DNA of 64,000 nucleotides from Streptacidiphilus melanogenes (GCF_000787835.1 NZ_BBPP01000022.1:1-64000); one strand, 5' to 3'. Numbered from the stretch's first letter, positions 33,526-43,527 are shown. Notes: generated by a model from the sequence alone, not told the origin. Numbers and translations: made by a program.

Positions 33526-33801
33526 ATGCAGCTCACCGCGTTCGAGGAGGCCGACACGCTCGGCGTCCCGATCCCCTGCCGCTCCCTCGACCCCGAGGTC
33601 TTCTTCGCCGAGACCCCCGCGGACGTGGAGTACGCCAAGTCCCTCTGCGGCACCTGCCCGGTGAAGGACGCCTGCCTGACCGGTGCACTCGAGCGCCGCG
33701 AGCCCTGGGGCGTCTGGGGTGGCGAGCTCTTCGTCCAGGGTGTCGTCGTGGCCCGGAAGCGGCCGCGTGGTCGCCCGCGCAAGTCCGAGGTCATGGCGTG
33801 A
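33526..33801 (+). CDS. wblC: WblC (WhiB7-type) iron-sulfur transcription factor
   Basis: A WhiB-like regulator that with the principal sigma factor activates intrinsic antibiotic-resistance genes when translation is inhibited. The four cluster-binding cysteines are C18, C41, C44 and C50 from ATG 33526, followed by GVWGG (62-66) and the AT-hook RPRGRPRK (79-86) diagnostic of WhiB7/WblC. ATG 33526 has an ideal GGAGG at 8 nt and gives 91 residues, like mycobacterial WhiB7. GTG at 33442 would give 119 residues with good codon bias and is a real alternative. The leader contains a terminator/antiterminator pair and two uORFs. The stop overlaps the next gene. Confidence 0.95.
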   Translation: MQLTAFEEADTLGVPIPCRSLDPEVFFAETPADVEYAKSLCGTCPVKDACLTGALERREPWGVWGGELFVQGVVVARKRPRGRPRKSEVMA

Positions 33802-34118
33802 CCGCCGCAAGCGCGCTGCGCAGCTCCATCCGTGAGATCGCCGATCCGGTGATCGATTCGAACCCACTCGACGACAAGCAGGTCCCTCCGATGAACCGTC
33901 CCGCCGACGCACACCCCCGCCCTGCACTGCACACCGAGACTTCCCAGAACAGGACCCTCACCATGCAACTCATGCCCGAAGCCCTGGCCCGTGTCCACAT
34001 GCAAGAGCGAATGCAGGAGGCCGAGCGCGAACGATTGCTGCGCGCCGTGCAGTTGAGGCGCCGTGCCGAGCGCGCCTCGCTGCGCGCCCGGCGCGCGCTC
34101 GCCGCCGTCGTCCTCTGA
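33798..34118 (+). CDS. Small basic helical protein coupled to wblC
   Basis: A 106-residue protein whose GTG start overlaps the wblC stop (GTGA), so it should be translationally coupled. The C-terminal half is a strongly charged helix: RVHMQERMQEAERERLLRAV, then RRRAERASLRARRALAAVVL. An internal ATG at 33963 with AGGA upstream would give a 51-residue version (MQLMPEALARVHMQERM...), possibly the main product. I recognise no known domain. Its position suggests it is co-expressed with WblC during translation stress. Confidence 0.6.
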   Translation: MTAASALRSSIREIADPVIDSNPLDDKQVPPMNRPADAHPRPALHTETSQNRTLTMQLMPEALARVHMQERMQEAERERLLRAVQLRRRAERASLRARRALAAVVL

Positions 34119-34230
34119 GTCGACGACACGTCAGCACGGCAGAGCTGAACCGCACGACCGAACAGGCAGCACCGTACGCAGATCCGTATGGACAGTGATC
34201 GGGCCGGCCTCCCCCTCGGGAGGCGGGCCC

Positions 34231-34270
34231 GAGGGCTTTCCGGCCGGCCGCAGCCGGTCCGGAAACCCTC
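34231..34270. terminator. Terminator between the wblC operon and the ABC1 kinase
   Basis: GAGGGCTTTCCGG / CCGGAAACCCTC form 12 bp with one bulged C. The right arm overlaps the stop codon of the convergent ABC1 gene. A second small stem GCCTCCC/GGGAGGC lies just before it. Confidence 0.7.
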
Positions 34271-35612
34271 AGGCGATGGCCTCCTCGTCCGCGAAACCGG
34301 GCAACCATGCGAGCAGCTCGTCGCGGAAGGGGGCGGTCGCGTCGAGTTGGCACAGCACACCGATGGTGCTGAGCGTCACCCGGTGGATCAACAGGTACGA
34401 CGGGGGCAGGTTGAGCTGGCGCCCCAGCGCGTAGGCGGGCGAGCGGGGATCGCCGACCCGGGCCGCCTGGGCCCGCATCCAACTGCGGGTGAACCGGAAC
34501 TCGTCGACGGCCGCCGGCTCGATGATCGGCAGTACGTAGTCCAGCACCGCGTCCGCGTCCAGCTCGATGGTGGGCTTGACGAAACCCTCCTGGCGCAGCA
34601 TCTCCAGGACTCCGTTGGCGTCGCCCTGGAGCGCCAGGCGCAGCGCCGTCCCTATCGGCAGCGGCAGCCCCTCGGGCAGGCGGTCGACGGTGCCGAAGTC
34701 GAGGACGCCCAACTGCCAGCCCTCCGCCGGACCGTCGTCGACGAGCAGGCGGAAGTTGCCGGGGTGTGGATCCGCGTGGAGCAGCCCGGTGCGGGCCGGG
34801 CCCGCGAACAGGAAGCGTGCCAGCAACCGGCCTGCCCGGTCCCGCTGCTCCTGCGTGCCGGAGGCGATCACCTCCGAGAGCGGGACGCCCTCCAACCACT
34901 CGGTGACCAGGACCTGGTCGCCGTGGTGGACCACCGCCGGGACCCGGATCTCCGGATCGTCGGCGAACTCCTCGGCGTGGACGGCCTGGGACTCGGCCTC
35001 CAGCGCATAGTCGAGTTCCTCGGTGATGCGGTTGCGCAGCTCGGCGATCAACGGCTTGACGTCCAGGCCCGGGATCAGCGGCCCGATCAGCCGTGCCACC
35101 CGACTCAGCTGGGTGAGGTCCGAGAGCAGGGCGTCACCAGCGCCCGGGTACTGGACCTTGACGGCCACCTCGCGCCCGTCGTGCCAGACCGCCCGGTGGA
35201 CCTGGCCGATCGATGCCGCCGCGGCCGGCTTGTCCTCGAAGGAGGCGAACAACTCCCGCCAGTCGGGCCCGAGCCGCTCCGCCAGTGCGCTGTGCACGGA
35301 GGCGGCGGGCATCGGCGGCGCGGCCTCCTGGAGCTTGGTGAGGGCCGCCCGGTACGGGCCCGCCACCTCCTCCGGCAGGGCGGCCTCGAAGACGGACAGC
35401 GCCTGCCCGAACTTCATGGCTCCGCCCTTGAGTTCGCCGAGCACCTTGAACAGCTGGTCGGCGGTGCGCTGTTGCAACTCGGCCGCCACCTCTTCGGCGG
35501 GCCGACCGCCGATGCGCTTGCCGAGGCCGAGAGTGGCACGTCCGGCTATCCCCAGCGGCAGGGCAGCGAGTTTCGCCGTGCGGGTCACTGCCTTGCGTGG
35601 AAGATCGCTCAC
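34269..35612 (-). CDS. ABC1/UbiB (AarF/ADCK) family atypical kinase
   Basis: A 447-residue protein-kinase-like protein. The family signatures are present: LGELKGGAMKFGQALS (KxGQ), PAAAASIGQVHRAVW, EVAVKVQYPG (lysine), ELDYALEAESQ, HADPHPGNF (catalytic loop) and LDFGTVDRL (metal Asp). Family members act as ATPases/kinases supporting isoprenoid-quinone or lipid metabolism; the target in actinobacteria is unknown. GTG at 35612 follows GGAGG at 5 nt. The E1-like RRE gene lies 88 bp upstream on the same strand, so they are likely co-transcribed. The mycobacterial homologue also neighbours whiB7. Confidence 0.92.
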   Translation of the reverse strand: MSDLPRKAVTRTAKLAALPLGIAGRATLGLGKRIGGRPAEEVAAELQQRTADQLFKVLGELKGGAMKFGQALSVFEAALPEEVAGPYRAALTKLQEAAPPMPAASVHSALAERLGPDWRELFASFEDKPAAAASIGQVHRAVWHDGREVAVKVQYPGAGDALLSDLTQLSRVARLIGPLIPGLDVKPLIAELRNRITEELDYALEAESQAVHAEEFADDPEIRVPAVVHHGDQVLVTEWLEGVPLSEVIASGTQEQRDRAGRLLARFLFAGPARTGLLHADPHPGNFRLLVDDGPAEGWQLGVLDFGTVDRLPEGLPLPIGTALRLALQGDANGVLEMLRQEGFVKPTIELDADAVLDYVLPIIEPAAVDEFRFTRSWMRAQAARVGDPRSPAYALGRQLNLPPSYLLIHRVTLSTIGVLCQLDATAPFRDELLAWLPGFADEEAIA

Positions 35613-35700
35613 GGATGCCTCCTGCTCCGCGGAAGCGCCTCGGGCCGATCGAGCCCGGGCGGATCCTCGTCCGGTGCGTGTGTGGTGCGTGCGGCTGAGC

Positions 35701-36747
35701 TCATTCTGCCTCGGGCTGCCAGCAGCAGCCGCAATCGGGGTGCGCTTCCAGTGACCGGCGGCGCATCGAGCCGTCGACCATTGAGATGTCGACCCACCCG
35801 CCCAGGCTAGGCGGTGCCGCACCGTCCAGGTAGATCAACGCGTGCAACGCCGCGGTGGAGGCGACCGTGGCCGCCAGGGTGGCGTCGCAGGCCCCCGGAG
35901 CGGACCTGCCGCTGCAGTGCTGGGCCAGGAGCAAAGGCCAGCTCGGGTCCTCCTCGGCGCGTCGACAGGACAGGCAGCGCCCGCACGGGCTGTCGCCCGG
36001 CAGTACGAGCGGCCCCACCGAGCCGGTGGTCTCCACCACACCCGCGTACAGGTGTGGGAGCCCGGCCTGCACCAGCGCCTGCCCGAGCTCCGGATCGGGC
36101 AGCCCGCGCGGGGCCACCACGACGAGATCCGGAAGCCCCTGGGTGGCGGCCGTCTCGTCGGGCCGCCAAGGCGCGGCGCGGCGGACGGCGGCCCTTGCCG
36201 CGTCGATGCGAAGCCGGCCGGCGTCGTCGGGGCGGAGCCCCGCCGGCGAGGCGTCCTCGGGCTGCACCCGGCCCGCGTCGCGTACCCGGACTCTCCCCAC
36301 CCCGGCTGCGGCCAGCAGCGAGGCGACGGCTGCCCCCACCCGTCCGGCCCCGCGCACCTCGACCCTGGCCTCCCGGCGGGCGAGCAGGGCGGCGGGAGCC
36401 GCGCCCGGACCGGGCCGGGCGAGCGAGAGCGCGGCCAGATCCGGTGCCAGCCGTGCGCGCTCCTCCGGCGGCAGGGCCAGCAGCGGTCGATGGGCGGTGC
36501 TGTCGTCGAGGGCGTCGCAGGCGAGCAGCTCCTCCAGCAGCTCGCCGACGCGTTCCGGGCCGATGCCCAGGCGAGCCGCCTCGCCCGGGAGTGCGGCCAG
36601 CTCCCGTGTGCCGTCCAGCAGGTCGAGGAACCGCGCCTCGTCGGGCGCGGCCGCCATCGTGCCGCCGTGTCGGGAGTCGAGGCCGAACTGCAGCGTCTCC
36701 CGGTCGCGCCAGGCGCGGTGCAGAGCGGGCTTGAGACAGGGGCGCAT
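35701..36747 (-). CDS. Orphan E1-like (ThiF-fold) protein with RiPP recognition-like N-terminus
   Basis: A 348-residue protein. Residues 1-82 (MRPCLKPALHRAWRD..., FLDLLDGTREL, VGELLEELLACDALDD) look like the winged-helix RiPP recognition element of TOMM leader-peptide-binding proteins. Residues 125-320 are ThiF/E1-like with GAGRVGAAVASLL (133-145), but the SNLxRQ arginine motif of active E1 enzymes is missing, so ATP-dependent adenylation is doubtful. Candidate zinc cysteines are C255, C258, C261 and C339, C341, C342. No precursor peptide, YcaO or dehydrogenase gene is nearby. ATG at 36747 follows GGAG at 6 nt. It probably forms an operon with the ABC1 kinase. Confidence 0.8.
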   Translation of the reverse strand: MRPCLKPALHRAWRDRETLQFGLDSRHGGTMAAAPDEARFLDLLDGTRELAALPGEAARLGIGPERVGELLEELLACDALDDSTAHRPLLALPPEERARLAPDLAALSLARPGPGAAPAALLARREARVEVRGAGRVGAAVASLLAAAGVGRVRVRDAGRVQPEDASPAGLRPDDAGRLRIDAARAAVRRAAPWRPDETAATQGLPDLVVVAPRGLPDPELGQALVQAGLPHLYAGVVETTGSVGPLVLPGDSPCGRCLSCRRAEEDPSWPLLLAQHCSGRSAPGACDATLAATVASTAALHALIYLDGAAPPSLGGWVDISMVDGSMRRRSLEAHPDCGCCWQPEAE

Positions 36748-36827
36748 CGACGTCTCCGTTCCGAGCGGTGGGTCCTGCCGGATCTGACGGGCTCAGCATG
36801 CACCCGAGGCGGAAAACGTGCGCAAAG

Positions 36828-36849
36828 TTATCCACAGGGCTGTGGATAT
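36828..36849. promoter_or_regulatory. Pair of inverted DnaA boxes between divergent genes
   Basis: TTATCCACA at 36828-36836 and its inverse TGTGGATAT at 36841-36849, separated by GGGC. Both fit the DnaA-box consensus; the first is the canonical perfect box. The pair could also form an 8-bp hairpin. It lies between the E1-like gene and the DUF45 metallopeptidase. Confidence 0.55.
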
Positions 36850-36983
36850 GGTCTGATGATCGCTCAAATCTGCTGTGGGTTGGTCCAGCTTTGGCGCGAA
36901 ACAGCCCTATTCCCACTGTGTCGATGACCACCCGAAGGGAGAAATTCAGCCAAGGGGTGGGGACTTTTGTCGGTCCCGGCAGG

Positions 36984-36989
36984 TAGCGT
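36984..36989 (+). promoter_or_regulatory. -10 element TAGCGT before the DUF45 metallopeptidase
   Basis: TAGCGT ends 7 nt before GTG 36997, and no Shine-Dalgarno sequence is present. A leaderless start is predicted. Confidence 0.5.
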
Positions 36990-36996
36990 CTCCGGC

Positions 36997-37584
36997 GTGG
37001 CTGCTGGACCGGAGCACCGTCCCGCTGCGCCGCGCAGACCTGCTCTGGCAACGCCCCAGAGTCGGTTGTCGGCGCAGAACGTCGAGGTGCGCAGAAGCGC
37101 CCGCCGCAGCCGCACGGTGTCCGCCTATCGCGAGGACGGGCGAACCGTCGTGCTGATCCCGGCCCGCATGTCCGCGGCCGAGGAGAAGCGCTGGGTGGAG
37201 CGGATGCTGGATCGGCTCGACGCCCGGGAGAGCCGGCAGATCCGCGGTGACGACGAGCTTGCGGCGCGTGCCTGTGAGCTGTCCAGGAAGTACCTGGGTG
37301 GCCGGGCGAAGCCCCGGAGCGTCCGCTGGGTCACCAACCAGAACACCCGCTGGGGCTCCTGCACCCCGTCGGAGGGGACGATACGCCTCTCGCACCGGCT
37401 GCAGGGCATGCCCGACTACGTGGTCGACTACGTGCTGCTGCACGAGCTCGCCCACCTCCTGGAGCCGGACCACGGGAGCCGGTTCTGGGCTCTGCTGGAT
37501 GCCTACCCGCGCACCGAACGTGCGCGGGGCTACCTCGAGGGCGTCGTCACCGCCCGACTGCCTTCCCAGCGCGAGAGCCACTGA
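36997..37584 (+). CDS. DUF45/YgjP-like zinc metallopeptidase
   Basis: A 195-residue protein with the complete family signature: NQNTRWGSCTP, IRLSHRLQGMPDYVVDYVLLHE (first part) and HELAHLLEPDHGSRFW, where the two His of HELAH and a downstream His bind zinc. Members are related to SprT/WLM proteases; the physiological substrate is unknown. No signal peptide is seen. GTG at 36997 was chosen because of the -10 hexamer 7 nt upstream; TTG at 36967 is an upstream in-frame alternative. The gene is divergent from the E1-like/ABC1 pair with a DnaA-box pair in between. Confidence 0.9.
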   Translation: MAAGPEHRPAAPRRPALATPQSRLSAQNVEVRRSARRSRTVSAYREDGRTVVLIPARMSAAEEKRWVERMLDRLDARESRQIRGDDELAARACELSRKYLGGRAKPRSVRWVTNQNTRWGSCTPSEGTIRLSHRLQGMPDYVVDYVLLHELAHLLEPDHGSRFWALLDAYPRTERARGYLEGVVTARLPSQRESH

Positions 37585-37717
37585 GGCCGCGCACATCGGG
37601 CAGCCAGGGCGCCTTCGGCGATCCTCGGCCGACCCGCTTCGGCCGGCGGGTTCGGACCTGTTGGCGACAGACCTGTCGGCCCGGACCGTCGGCCCGGACC
37701 GACGGCCGGGATCTGTC

Positions 37718-37740
37718 AGCCGAGCCTCGTGAGCTCGGCT
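37718..37740. terminator. Short hairpin between convergent DUF45 and NUDIX genes
   Basis: AGCCGAG / CTCGGCT stem with a 9-nt loop, in a ~175-bp gap containing several GTCGGC-type near-repeats. Confidence 0.45.
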
Positions 37741-37759
37741 CCTGACACCCGGTCCGCCC

Positions 37760-38340
37760 TCAGCGCAGCGCGAGCCTGGCCAGCTCCGTCAGCCGCCGGA
37801 CCGAGGCGTCGGTGTCGGAGGGCAACGCCTCCCATGGGAACCAGCGCAGGTCCAGGGACTCTTCGCTGATCCTGGCCACCGCGTCCGAGGGGGCCATGAC
37901 CAGGTACTGGACGTCCAGATGCGTGTTCTCCGGCTGATCCTTGCCGGCGCAGCGCACCGCGTGGCGGTCCAGCTTGGCGGGCCCCTCCCCGATCAGGGCC
38001 AGGCCCTCGGCGATGCCCGACTCCTCCCGGGCCTCGCGCAGGGCGGCACCGGCCAGGGTTGCATCCTCGGGCTCGCAGTGACCGCCCAGCTGCAGCCAAC
38101 GACCCACCTTCGGGTGCAGGGTGAGCAGCACCCGCCCGTTCTCCGCGTCGACGACCAGGGCGCTCGCGGTGATGTGGGCCGGACGACAGCTGCGCCAGAC
38201 CCCGTCCACCCGGGCGTCGAGGTGGGCCAGGTAGTCGTGCCGCAGCAGGTCCTGCTCCGGGTCGGGCGCCTCCCAGGAGCTCAACGTTCGTACGGCGTCC
38301 GCATGGAGGGCGGAGAGGGAGATCGTCTCGGTGCGCGAGA

Positions 38341-38344
<4 letters not shown>
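37760..38344 (-). CDS. NUDIX hydrolase
   Basis: A 194-residue pyrophosphohydrolase. The Nudix box is clear (GGHCEPEDATLAGAALREAR then EESGI), preceded by RVLLTLHPKVGRWLQLGG. The N-terminal ~50 residues form a helical segment seen in many actinobacterial NUDIX proteins. Substrate unknown. GTG at 38344 overlaps the stop codon of the upstream DUF2342 gene (GTGA), so translation is coupled and the two form an operon. Confidence 0.9.
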
Positions 38345-40041
<1,697 letters not shown>

Positions 40042-40127
40042 GAGTCGCCTCGATCTGATAGGCCGGCGCCGGAACACGGCGGGTGCCGGGTGCACCGCCA
40101 TGCCCTGGCCTCGGGCAGGATGGACCG

Positions 40128-40146
40128 GTACGTGACACTTACGTAC
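40128..40146. promoter_or_regulatory. Inverted repeat GTACGT-N7-ACGTAC in a divergent promoter
   Basis: Perfect 6-bp arms at 40128-40133 and 40141-40146. It overlaps a plausible leftward promoter for the DUF2342 operon (TTGATG, 17 nt, TACCGG on the minus strand) and lies 30 bp before the SDR start. Confidence 0.45.
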
Positions 40147-40175
40147 GCATCAAAACTAACCGTGGAGGATAGCCG

Positions 40176-41333
40176 GTGAGTTCCCCGCCTTCGGACGTTC
40201 GCTCTCGGCTGACCGGTGACCAGGTGGGTCCGGCGGGTACGGAGGAGGCCGAGGTGGGCCGTCCCGAGTACACGGGGCCGCCCCTGGTCGTGGCTGTCAC
40301 CGGCGCCGCCTCCGGCATGGGTGAAAGGCTGGTCCGCCGCCTTGCCGAGGCCCAGGGGGTGCGGCGGGTGCTGGCGATCGACGAGCGTCGCGGTGAGGCC
40401 AAGGGGGTCCAGTGGCGGGTCCTCGACGTCCGGGACCCCGCCGTGGCCGAGCGGCTGGCCGGCGTTGACGTGGTGGTCCACCTGGCGCTCGACCTCGGGA
40501 TGGAGTCGGACCCCAAGGCGCGGTCGGCGTACAACGTGCGGGGCACCCAGACGGTGATCACCGCCGCGGCGGCCGCGGGGGTGCACCGGGTGGTGCTGTG
40601 CACCTCCGCGATGGTCTACGGGGCCCTGGCCGACAACGAGGTCCCGATGGCCGAGGACGCGCCGTTGCGCGCCACCGAAGAGGCCACTCTCGTGGGCGAT
40701 CTGCTGGAGATCGAGCGCCTCGCCCGCAGGGCGCCGCATGTCCATCCCGGGCTCTCGGTGACGGTGCTGCGTCCGGCCGTGCTCGTCGGGCCCGGTGTGG
40801 ACACCGTGCTGACCCGGCACTTCGAGGCGCCGCGCCTGCTGGTGGTGGCGGGCTCCCGGCCGTGCTGGCAGTTCTGTCACGTGGACGACCTGACCACCGC
40901 GCTGGAGTACGCGGCGCTCGGCTTCGTCGAGGGTGAGGTGACCGTCGGCTGCGACGGCTGGCTCGAGCAGGAGGAGGTCGAGCAGATCACCGGGATCCGT
41001 CGGATGGAGTTGCCCGCCTCCCTCGCGCTGGGGACGGCGGCCCGGTTGCACCGGCTCGGTCTGACCCCCGCCCCGGCGGGCGATCTGGCCTACACGATGT
41101 ATCCGTGGGTGGTCTCGGGGAGTCGACTGCACGAGGCGGGCTGGCGACCGCGGCACAGCAACGAGGACGTGCTGGCCGAACTGCTGGCACAGGTCTCCGG
41201 GAACCACGCGGTGGCCGGTCGTCGCCTCAGTGGCAAGGACGCGGCGACCAGCCTGGGTGCGGCGGGAGCCACGGTGGCCCTGGTGGGCACGGCGGCGTTG
41301 GTGCGTCGGGCTCGGAAACGGCGACGCGTCTGA
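40176..41333 (+). CDS. SDR/NAD-dependent epimerase family protein with C-terminal membrane anchor
   Basis: A 385-residue Rossmann protein: VVAVTGAASGMGERLVRRL carries the GxxGxxG motif (around residue 43), followed by VVVHLALDL, LCTSAMVYGALADNE (the SxxVYG active-site region) and VLRPAVLVGPG. The YxxxK tyrosine/lysine pair is not obvious, so catalysis is uncertain. Near the C-terminus a hydrophobic stretch (TSLGAAGATVALVGTAALV) precedes RRARKRRRV, which looks like a membrane anchor with a basic tail. GTG at 40176 follows GGAGG at 7 nt. Substrate unknown. Confidence 0.85.
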   Translation: MSSPPSDVRSRLTGDQVGPAGTEEAEVGRPEYTGPPLVVAVTGAASGMGERLVRRLAEAQGVRRVLAIDERRGEAKGVQWRVLDVRDPAVAERLAGVDVVVHLALDLGMESDPKARSAYNVRGTQTVITAAAAAGVHRVVLCTSAMVYGALADNEVPMAEDAPLRATEEATLVGDLLEIERLARRAPHVHPGLSVTVLRPAVLVGPGVDTVLTRHFEAPRLLVVAGSRPCWQFCHVDDLTTALEYAALGFVEGEVTVGCDGWLEQEEVEQITGIRRMELPASLALGTAARLHRLGLTPAPAGDLAYTMYPWVVSGSRLHEAGWRPRHSNEDVLAELLAQVSGNHAVAGRRLSGKDAATSLGAAGATVALVGTAALVRRARKRRRV

Positions 41334-41457
41334 GGGCCGAGTGGGTGTGCGGGGCGTGATCGACCGCTGAGGGGACGGATCTCATGGCTCGGCAACGATG
41401 GAAGTTGGATGTCACGATGCGGAATCGGCTCTTGAGACGCGCCTGCGATCCGTCATC

Positions 41458-41910
41458 ATGGAAGCCATGAGCCCCAACACCACGGCCGACGACCCGATCC
41501 GCCTGCTCGCGCTGCGTGAGACCGTGCTGTCGCTCGACGAGGTCTGCGCCGCGGTCCAGCACGACGCCGCCGGCGGAACCGACGTCTTCATCGGCACGGT
41601 CCGTGACCACGACGGAGGCAAGGGCGTCACCGCTCTGGAGTACAGCGCGCACCCGACTGCGGAGGCCGAACTGCGCCGGGTGGCGGAGAAGGTCTGTGCG
41701 GACTTCCCGGTCCTCGCCCTCGCCGCCGTGCACCGGGTCGGGCTGTTGGAGATCAACGACATCGCGGTGATCGTGGCGGTGTCCTGCGCCCACCGTGGCG
41801 AGGCGTTCGAGGCCTGCCGGCGCCTGATCGACACGCTCAAGCACGAGGTGCCGATCTGGAAGCACCAGAGTTTCACCGACGGTGCCGCGGAGTGGGTCGC
41901 CGCCTGCTGA
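41458..41910 (+). CDS. moaE: MoaE: molybdopterin synthase catalytic subunit
   Basis: A 150-residue subunit that, with thiocarboxylated MoaD, converts precursor Z to molybdopterin. Conserved segments: DVFIGTVRDHDGGKGVTALEYSAH, VHRVGLLEINDIAV and the active-site region LKHEVPIWKHQSFTDG with the catalytic lysines (first segment quoted in part: FIGTVRDHD and LEYSAH). ATG 41458 was taken; ATG 41467 is equally possible, as neither has a good ribosome site. MoeZ, the likely activator of MoaD, is also in this window, but no moaD is seen. Confidence 0.93.
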   Translation: MEAMSPNTTADDPIRLLALRETVLSLDEVCAAVQHDAAGGTDVFIGTVRDHDGGKGVTALEYSAHPTAEAELRRVAEKVCADFPVLALAAVHRVGLLEINDIAVIVAVSCAHRGEAFEACRRLIDTLKHEVPIWKHQSFTDGAAEWVAAC

Positions 41911-42078
41911 GCCACGCCGACGCGACCAGGCGGACCAACCGTGGCCGCCCGTGAGCCGCGAGGTGTCTCGCTCGTCCGTCGCACGGGTATGGATCAGGTG
42001 CGTGACCGGCATGGCCCGGTGATCGTTGTGTCGATCAGCGACTAGTCTGCTGATACCACGATGATCTGGGAGAACGAC

Positions 42079-42246
42079 ATGGGTGTGCTCGCCTGGTGGA
42101 TCATCCCGTTGGTGGGTGGTGTGCTCGCCGCACTCTGGGTGACCTGGTCCTCCCGAACCCGCTCGACGGGTGACCGGGACTCCGTACAGGGCTACGAACG
42201 CTTCCGTGAGGCCATGGAACGCACGACCGACCGGCCGGAAGCCTAG
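42079..42246 (+). CDS. Small single-span membrane protein
   Basis: A 55-residue protein: one transmembrane helix (MGVLAWWIIPLVGGVLAALW) and a short charged cytoplasmic tail ending MERTTDRPEA. ATG 42079 has GGGAG 6 nt upstream; ATG 42061 lacks one. A TAGTCT hexamer at 42043-42048 is a possible -10. It lies 42 bp before the PDZ-Lon protease gene, which has its own -10, so both separate and joint expression are possible. Function unknown. Confidence 0.7.
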   Translation: MGVLAWWIIPLVGGVLAALWVTWSSRTRSTGDRDSVQGYERFREAMERTTDRPEA

Positions 42247-42276
42247 TCCGCCGGGCGCGACTGCGCGCGCGTCCCG

Positions 42277-42282
42277 TACTGT
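42277..42282 (+). promoter_or_regulatory. -10 element TACTGT before the PDZ-Lon protease
   Basis: TACTGT ends 6 nt before ATG 42289 and no Shine-Dalgarno is present, predicting a leaderless transcript. Confidence 0.5.
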
Positions 42283-42288
42283 CGTGCC

Positions 42289-43380
42289 ATGCCACGCCGC
42301 TCCGCGACGATGCTCGCCGCCACGCTGATGCTCATAGCGCTCTTCTGCGTCGCCCTCGTGGTGCCGGCGCCCTATGCCGAGATGAGCCCGGGGCCGACGT
42401 ACAACACGCTGGGTGAGCAGAACGGCAAGCCGGTCATCGTCATCACCGGGCATCCGACGTTTCCGACCACCGGCAACCTCAACATGACCACGGTCGAGGT
42501 GAGCAGCGCGGACTACCGACCGAGCCTGGTCTCCGCGCTGATCGGCTGGATCAAGAGCGACATGGCGATCGTGCCGCACAGCACGCTCTACCCGGACAAT
42601 CAGACCGAGGAGCAGGCCCAGCAGCAGAACGCCGAGGAGTTCTCCGCCTCGCAGGACAGCGCCAAGGCCGCCGCGCTCAGCAGCCTGGGGTATCCGGTCA
42701 AGGCCGAGGTCGTGGTCGCGGCGGTCGTGGAGAACAGTCCCTCCGTCGGCAAGCTGCACGCCGGGGACGTGATCCTGGCCGTGGACGGCACGCGCGTCAC
42801 CGACCCCCAGCAGGTGTCCACGCTGGTCACCAAGCACCAGCCGGGTCAGGACGTGGTCTTCACGGTGATTCCCAAGGCGAAGACCTCGGACATCACCCAG
42901 ACGCCGGCCCAGCAGGCCGCGGTCGAGCAGAACGTGACCGTCACGACCGCGAAGAACCCGGACACCGGCAAGGCCATGGTGGGCATCCAGCCGGACGTCG
43001 AGCACACCTTCCCGTTCGACGTGCAGATCAACCTGGGTGACGTCGGCGGGCCGAGTGCGGGCCTGATGTTCGCGCTCGGCATCGTGGACAAGCTCAACGG
43101 CACCAATCTGACCGGCGGGAAGTTCATCGCCGGCACCGGCACCATCGACGCCGACGGGACCGTCGGGCCCATCGGAGGCATCAGCATGAAGCTGATCGCG
43201 GCCCGTGACGCGGGTGCGCAGTACTTCTTCACCCCGGCCGACAACTGCGCCGAGGCGGCCTCCGCCACGCCCAAGGGCCTCACCCTCGTCAAGGAGACCA
43301 GCCTCAACGGCGCGCTCCGGGCGCTCGCCGACATCCGTTCGGGCAACACCGCGGCGCTGCCCTCCTGCTCGGCCAAGTAG
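42289..43380 (+). CDS. YlbL-type PDZ plus Lon-domain serine protease, membrane anchored
   Basis: A 363-residue protein. An N-terminal hydrophobic anchor (residues 8-26) places the rest outside the membrane. A PDZ domain follows (about 135-200: VVENSPSVGKLHAGDVIL, first part), then a Lon-type proteolytic domain with Ser256 in GGPSAGLMFALG and Lys301 in GGISMKLIAARDAG as the Ser-Lys dyad. Homologues in Bacillus (YlbL) and mycobacteria (Rv3194c) share this architecture. It may degrade envelope proteins. The start is leaderless. It converges on the PPA1309 gene across a repeat-containing gap. Confidence 0.93.
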   Translation: MPRRSATMLAATLMLIALFCVALVVPAPYAEMSPGPTYNTLGEQNGKPVIVITGHPTFPTTGNLNMTTVEVSSADYRPSLVSALIGWIKSDMAIVPHSTLYPDNQTEEQAQQQNAEEFSASQDSAKAAALSSLGYPVKAEVVVAAVVENSPSVGKLHAGDVILAVDGTRVTDPQQVSTLVTKHQPGQDVVFTVIPKAKTSDITQTPAQQAAVEQNVTVTTAKNPDTGKAMVGIQPDVEHTFPFDVQINLGDVGGPSAGLMFALGIVDKLNGTNLTGGKFIAGTGTIDADGTVGPIGGISMKLIAARDAGAQYFFTPADNCAEAASATPKGLTLVKETSLNGALRALADIRSGNTAALPSCSAK

Positions 43381-43438
43381 ATCCGGCGGCCCTGGACGGC
43401 AGGACGAGCGGACCGCATGCGAGCGAACTGCACAGCAG

Positions 43439-43502
43439 GGTGGTCGAACAGCAAGGTGGTCGAACAGCGCGGCGGTTGAACAGCGGGACGGTCGAAGGGT
43501 GG
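43439..43502. repeat. Four diverged 16-bp tandem repeats
   Basis: Units GGTGGTCGAACAGCAA, GGTGGTCGAACAGCGC, GGCGGTTGAACAGCGG and GACGGTCGAAGGGTGG follow one another exactly, in the gap between convergent genes. They do not match a known operator. Confidence 0.75.
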
Positions 43503-43527
43503 CCGGCCTGCCCACCGAGGGCAGACC

